A DNA stretch of 64,000 nt from Chamaecyparis obtusa (lineage: Eukaryota > Streptophyta > Pinopsida > Cupressales > Cupressaceae), in the NCBI GenBank assembly GCA_027943335.1, contig BSBK01002929.1, positions 744,001 through 808,000 on the forward strand, read 5' to 3'. The first letter of the stretch is position 1. Every line of letters begins with the position of its first letter. The translations under genes and the position numbers were made by a program. Positions 59,040-64,000 of this stretch are shown piece by piece. The notes beneath the pieces are model-generated. The model was not told the origin of the DNA. It saw nothing but the letters and a program-made list of their open reading frames with translations, and did no database searches.

Positions 59040-60700
59040 TATCAGCACAATCTTGGTCTTTCCCAGCTTTCAGTCTTGCTTTAGTTTGTACATATCTCCC
59101 GGTTTGTTTCTGCATATCCTGGTTTCAATAAGTCAGTCTGTACACCAATCAGCTCAAGCGTCTGTATCCTATCAATGTTCAAATTTAGGGGCAATCGATG
59201 TCATATCCTATGGTCTCCCATGTATCTTAGACATTTCCTATCCAGTCAGAGTCCTTTGAAGCTTCCTATTGAGTCAGTCAGTCAGTCTCGTCTCCAGAAA
59301 GGATTTTACATCTACAACACAATCAAACATCAAAACTCAACTGAAAACAATTTGTGCTTTTCATGCTTTTATCTCCTTGTATGCTTACTGATTCGCATTG
59401 ATATTTTTGCATATTGTGTCCCTTCAAGCTCTTCGATGATGTCTTTTATAGGATTTAGAGAGTGATGACTGGGGGCATAATCTTTTTTTTGTTTTCTGCT
59501 TGTATGTGACAATCTAACATCTTTGGAAATTCTGGATTGAAATGGTGTCCGACTATAAGAGCCTCTATCTCGAATTGGATGGCCATGCGTACCTCGACCA
59601 TTCATACCTAGAAAATTCAAGGATGTTTGATCTAACTATTATCTTTTTGAAGTAAATTGTTTCTCCTACTGTGAAACGCGCTCTTGCCTAAGGAGGTGAA
59701 TGATAAAGGGTCACTACGGGTAATTCACACTGGATTTAGAATGATCTTTTGATTGTTTGATGTGTTTGCAATGCAAGGCATACTCAGGTCATCATGACAT
59801 TTATGTTTTGATGCTTGTACAAATTGCTATATCAAAATGGACATGATGTTCAGGTCATCCTGGCATTTGTGCCCTGGTGCTTATATCTAATCCGACATTC
59901 CCAAAACAAATCAATATTCATATGTCCATGGTTGTATAACCAGTGGGTGTTGTATTGATTCTTGCACATACAAATCGATATTCATATGTCTATGGTTTCA
60001 TAGCTAGTGGGCATTGTATTGATTTATCCGGTTACCTAAAAGTTCAATGATGATAACAAATCGACATATGATCAGTGACTAGGTCCTAGGTCTTAGGTTG
60101 CATTTTATTTTGCATGTCTCATTGCATTTTACATATTTGTATGATCTCACAATGACTAAATGTACTTCAAAGCTTAAATGATTCTTCAATCACATCTTCA
60201 AATCTAACAAGAGCTGAACCTAACTTGAAGGTCTCTTCACGGAATCGCAAGCAATAATCCTCCTGGGTCAACCATCTTTTTGACATAAGACTGAGTACTT
60301 GTCTTCATCAACCTGCAAAAACATATCATGTGTATCATTGCATTTACATATCATATTATAAACATTTATTGCATTACATTTACATCCATTGCATAAACAT
60401 ACATATTTCCATAATCATTACATCTACATAATATTCATACATATGAAAGAAATTATCGCATTACATTGATCCATACATACATTCTACACTACTCATAGCA
60501 TTCACATCGCATGATATCATCATACATAACAACAATGACAAGTACACATGATTTCACAACCAAAAATATCGATCTCATCTATATATCAAAAATCTCAAAA
60601 AGTCAGGGGTGCACTACTGGCACGGGGTACAAATGAATAAGCTCCGTAGAGCTATCAGACACAACAATGTATCAGTGAGAAAGTAACAGAAGATCAAGAG
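59040..60700 (+). other. Element C spacer between pol and the antisense gene
   Basis: No gene is supported. It contains a repeated phrase near 59930-60010 (TTCATATGTC, then GTGGGTGTTG or GTGGGCATTG) and a CAT-rich low-complexity block at about 60320-60560, also present in A. Confidence 0.55.
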
Positions 60701-61098
60701 AAGTCAACTGTCAGCATGCTCCTCTGCATCTGGTGGAGGAGGAGGAGGTGCATCTGGTATCACCTCCGCTCTCGGTGCCCTAGCTCCCTCTGATGTTGCC
60801 ATATACTGAGAATAGGTAGGCACTCTCTGTGCAGCAGGGACTACTACATATTACGCAGATACATAATATGAGGCCCGCACTATCTGATGAATCACCTCTG
60901 CCTGTAGTCTTTGTATCTCAGCACACTACTCTGTACGCTACCTATCTACCTCTCGATGCCTTCCTCTAATCTAGCCCGCTCTATATTCAAGTCCCAGACC
61001 TGGACTGTAAGTCATCTGATAATCTCGGCCGAAGTAAGAGGAACTACAGGCTCTGCATCAGCTGCTGGCATATCTGTGTCCTGTGCTGGCTATGCTGA

Positions 61099-62556
61099 CT
61101 AATCTGCATGTGAAGGAATGCTCATCTTGTGCGCCTTATGGCATCTAACCTTAGCACCCAAATCAAATGTGTCATCCACACTGGTCCCACTTGGAAACTG
61201 CTCAGCTCCTAAAACATCATCTACAGATCCTACTCTGCCCAGTGTGCCACTCTCACCTCGGCTCCGTCTCTGTGTGCCGAAAGATGTGCCCGTTGTAGAT
61301 GTAGGAGGACATGGAGGCCTCACATGTCCTGGTGCTCTCTGTAAAGAAGTCATGGCTCTCTATCTCGGAGGAGTAGGATGTACCACCTGTGGTCTCAGTC
61401 CTGCTCTCATAGGAGCCCCTGTAACATCCATCGCCTCCTCCATGGAGGGTATCGGCTCTGTCAGATCAGAAAATCAATGTATCTGGTGATCAGCAAGCCA
61501 TGCCACATATGCATCTGTCACACCTGCATCCACCACCTGTGGAAGGTAATCCCAATCCCTACCAATAATCCGGCTATACTCCTCAGCACATATAGTATAA
61601 CTAAGCCGTGGTGCCCATCCGAGCCCTATCTCACACACAATGTGGGCATAAGCAGTATAATCCTGAGGGACATCCTGAATGCATCCATACTGATGCCAGA
61701 CTCTGGTAATCAAAAATCTCTCCAAGACGGTGGAGGTCCGTCCTATCAATATCCTGCTCTGAAAAATGAATGAAAACTGCTCTCTCACAGTAGGCCAGGC
61801 CTCTATCTGTACATATGGTCTCCAGATCATGAAGGTCATGTCATCCAAGCATCAGCAAAAATACTCGGTGTGACCCATGTGAACCTGAGTAACGTAGCTA
61901 GCATACGTATATATAATCGGCTCCTATGGCTGTCGCTGACTCTAAAACACTGGTCTCAAAATTGGGATATGCTCCCAAGCCCATATCTGCAATACCACCG
62001 CTCCTGAAGCAAATGTCTTGCAGTCCTGATACACGACCTCGTGCATCTTGGAATACAAGTGTGCCAACAAACACTGACCCCAGGCAAGCTCAGTAGGTGT
62101 AGCCATCAAGAGTGCTACCATAGGTGCCCATCCCATCAAGAAGCCATTCTGCTGACGGCCAAGCATAATCAACTCTCCGATCATCCCCACAATGATACAC
62201 TCTAGATGATGTGTCTGACCATATCTCTGCACCAGTGTCTCCCAGGATATAGACCCAGTCAGCTGTGTCTCATCACCGAACAGTCGTCTGAACACATGCA
62301 ATCCCCTCGATCCTCCACTAACATACTCGGGATGTCACGGAGCATGAAACGGAATGCGAAGAATCCTATAAACATCCTCAGGGGTCACAGTGATCTCCCC
62401 AGTCGGAAGGTGGAAAGTCTGGGTCTCAGAGTGAAACCTCTCAATCAGGGCAATCAATAAACCATGATTTACCCTAATATTGGGTAAATGAATCAGGTGC
62501 TCAAATCCACAGGCAGCGAGATGAACCCTCATCGGGTCTGGCAAGGCAACACACAA
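61099..62556 (-). pseudogene. Element C antisense plant mobile domain (PMD) gene
   Basis: Minus-strand frame from ATG 62556 to 61099, about 486 codons in one frame with several stops. It opens MCVALPDPMRVH, then LPTGEITVTPEDVYRILRI (62410-62350), the PMD N-terminal signature. ELAWGQCLLAHLYSKMHE follows, and LQIWAWEHIPILRP (61985-61944), the Trp-rich core. A Pro/Ser/Gly/Arg tail ends near 61100. The family occurs in plant transposons and in the nuclear proteins MAIN and MAIL1, which help silence transposons. The function here is unknown; nucleic-acid or chromatin contact is inference. Conserved in A at the same place. Confidence 0.82.
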
Positions 62557-62785
62557 TCTCTGGGTGGCCAGATAAGAATGACGAACATGTACGTCAGGAT
62601 ATGTGACCTAAATCATAATGCAACAGGGTGTTTTGTCAGAAATTCAGTTTGAAATAAGGCCAAAACATCAGAATGACACAGTTTTTGAAGTTTCAGAAGG
62701 TAGGGCAAAGTATCCGCAATCAGGCAAAATGATCAGAAAAGTTTGATTTTTGACCTAAAACTGAGTTTTTCACACGCTATTTTTC

Positions 62786-63020
62786 AAACGACATTCCAGA
62801 CTGGCATGAAATGTCGTACGACATTCCACAACATACCAAACGACATTTCATAGTCGTACGACCTTTCACTTTGATTCATACGAGTTTCAAGGGACCCGAC
62901 GAAATGTCGTACGACACAAGGGTCCCTATCATACGACACTTGGGCATGGACGAAATGACATTCTACATTCAAATGAAATGTCATACGAGTCTGGATTGGG
63001 ACTCGTACAAGTTTCTACAG
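62786..63020. repeat. Element C third motif cluster
   Basis: About ten copies of GTCGTACGAC, ATACGAGTTTC, AAACGACATTTC and similar words, the same family as in the leader of C. The cluster lies between the PMD start and the antisense TATA-like box. Confidence 0.7.
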
Positions 63021-63272
63021 ATGGGAAAAACGCGTATGAAAAACATTAAAAATGCTATAAATCATCACAAACATGCATTTTCAGGGGGGAGCAGAGGTCC
63101 ACCTACCGGATGTCCATACTGTCAAGGTCTGTCATGTCTCCGACTGCGCTCAAAATGGTGCGAACTCACAGGTACCTTCAGTTCTCGCTGGTCTGCCATT
63201 TTCTTGCTCAGAGGGCTCCACAGAATCTCTAAAGTCAAAGGGTTGAAATGAATTGAAAATGACCCTTCCGGC

Positions 63273-63282
63273 CTTTATATAG
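63273..63282 (-). promoter_or_regulatory. Candidate antisense promoter (TATA box) of the PMD gene
   Basis: Minus strand reads CTATATAAAG, a good plant TATA box, about 720 bp upstream of the PMD start codon. Transcription from here would pass through the third motif cluster and then PMD. Confidence 0.5.
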
Positions 63283-63289
63283 CTTTTGA

Positions 63290-64000
63290 CCTAATTTTTA
63301 AAAGTGCTCCGTTTTCAATGAAAATTGCACCCCTCGCTAATTTCGACATTCTGAATCCATTTTCGGGATCAAAATTCAAATCTGAGATCGTTTATTATGT
63401 CAAAATCGTGACTTAAAATTTTTGGAACCAGGACGGTCTACTGCTTGCCTAATCAACCTTCAATCTTCGCAGAAATCTAGTATTCAACTTAACTGATTAT
63501 CTTACATCACACTATCAAAATTTCAACTTGGTCAACCATGGTCAACTCATGGTCAAACCTAGTCAAACTTGGTCTTTTAGGACCTCCAAACGATGCAGAA
63601 TGCATTCTCGGACGTGTATAACCACTTCTCAAATCAATTAACATGCTTCTAAACTATAACGCTGACTTTTCTTGTCAGATTTCAATTTTAATCCCGAAGG
63701 GGGCATGGTATTGCACATCATTCAAAGTCTGTAAATCAAATTCTATCGATCAAGTCTATCAATATCTTTCATCAGTGATCAAGACAAACAATCACGTCTA
63801 GTTACTGACTCATCAAAAGTCCTCATCCCTCGGGGCAAATCTATCATCACTTGGGGCATATTAGATTCATCGATCCATATCAATCTGGTATTCTCCTAAT
63901 CTTGTAAACTGTATCAGTTTTTGCAACCATCCGATCATAGTGTTCTTTCCTTGGTTCTTCGGCAACTGAGGGATTCAGATGTGATACTTGCTAGTTCTGT
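63290..64000 (+). other. Element C 3' internal region
   Basis: No gene and no LTR start (TGTAATACCCC) is seen before the window ends. A phrase with TTGGTCAACC, CATGGTCAAC and CTTGGTC words (63530-63570) is repeated locally. Confidence 0.5.

Larger units (their letters stand above)
47246..64000 (+). mobile_element. Element C: youngest Tat-like Ty3/gypsy element
   Basis: Starts TGTAATACCCC after CTTAT inside the C' leader and continues past the window edge; no 3' LTR appears by 64000. It contains LTR, tRNA-Lys primer site, 2.7 kb leader, a gag-pol frame of 2488 codons without frameshifts, noncoding hairpins, a 2 kb spacer, an antisense PMD gene with a promoter-like region, and a third motif cluster. 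The lack of frameshifts and its position on top of the nest show that it is the latest insertion. Confidence 0.9.

Noticed and set aside
61099..62556. PMD gene as a host gene
   Set aside because: A homologous copy lies in the same place and strand in element A, so it belongs to the retroelement.
62811..63251. 146-residue plus-strand frame in C
   Set aside because: It spans the motif cluster and antisense promoter region, with no counterpart in A and no domain.

Overview
This window is plant nuclear DNA made entirely of LTR retrotransposons nested in one another. I see no host gene, rRNA, tRNA gene or CRISPR array. The plant origin rests on primer-binding sites matching plant tRNA-Lys, tRNA-Arg and initiator tRNA-Met, on Ty3/gypsy pol genes with two RNase H domains (Tat-like lineage), and on antisense plant mobile domain (PMD) genes. 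The density and depth of nesting suggest a large-genome seed plant; a gymnosperm is possible, but the species cannot be fixed from sequence.

Layout, with my own labels. Left stack: F (minus strand) carries a gag gene whose two halves (1-160 and 22009-23660) are split by element A (161-22008, plus, flanked by GTTAA). A's protease gene is in turn split by element N (5176-12401, flanked by GATGT), a copia-type element without pol. Right stack: D (23661-34614) is a gag-only element with LTRs of about 4.5 kb. Its 3' LTR is cut by B (34615-43409), B's RT/RNase H is cut by E (43410-45115), E is cut by C' (45116-47245), and the C' leader is cut by C (47246 to beyond 64000).

A, B and C are relatives of one Tat-like type: tRNA-Lys primer site, long leader, then one gag-pol frame in the order gag, Cys-His knuckle, DGG-type protease, G-patch, linker, RT, RNase H, second (archaeal-type) RNase H and integrase. 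A and C also have an antisense PMD gene between pol and the 3' LTR. C is the best preserved: 51251-58714 stays in one frame with no frameshift, but has 16 in-frame stops, nearly all explainable as C-to-T changes. A has many frameshifts as well and is older.

Three things stand out. (1) A hairpin family (GGTG, AAAA bulge, covarying 4-bp inner stem, closing YRCC-like arm) occurs twice just before RT in A, B and C and three times just after pol in A and C. (2) A, B and C each carry clusters of a short motif at the same leader positions, and A and C again next to the PMD gene, but the motif sequence differs completely between elements. (3) The antisense PMD gene of C has its own TATA-like promoter with a motif cluster downstream of it. 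Together these suggest, as inference, element-specific RNA or DNA recognition, possibly tied to counter-silencing.
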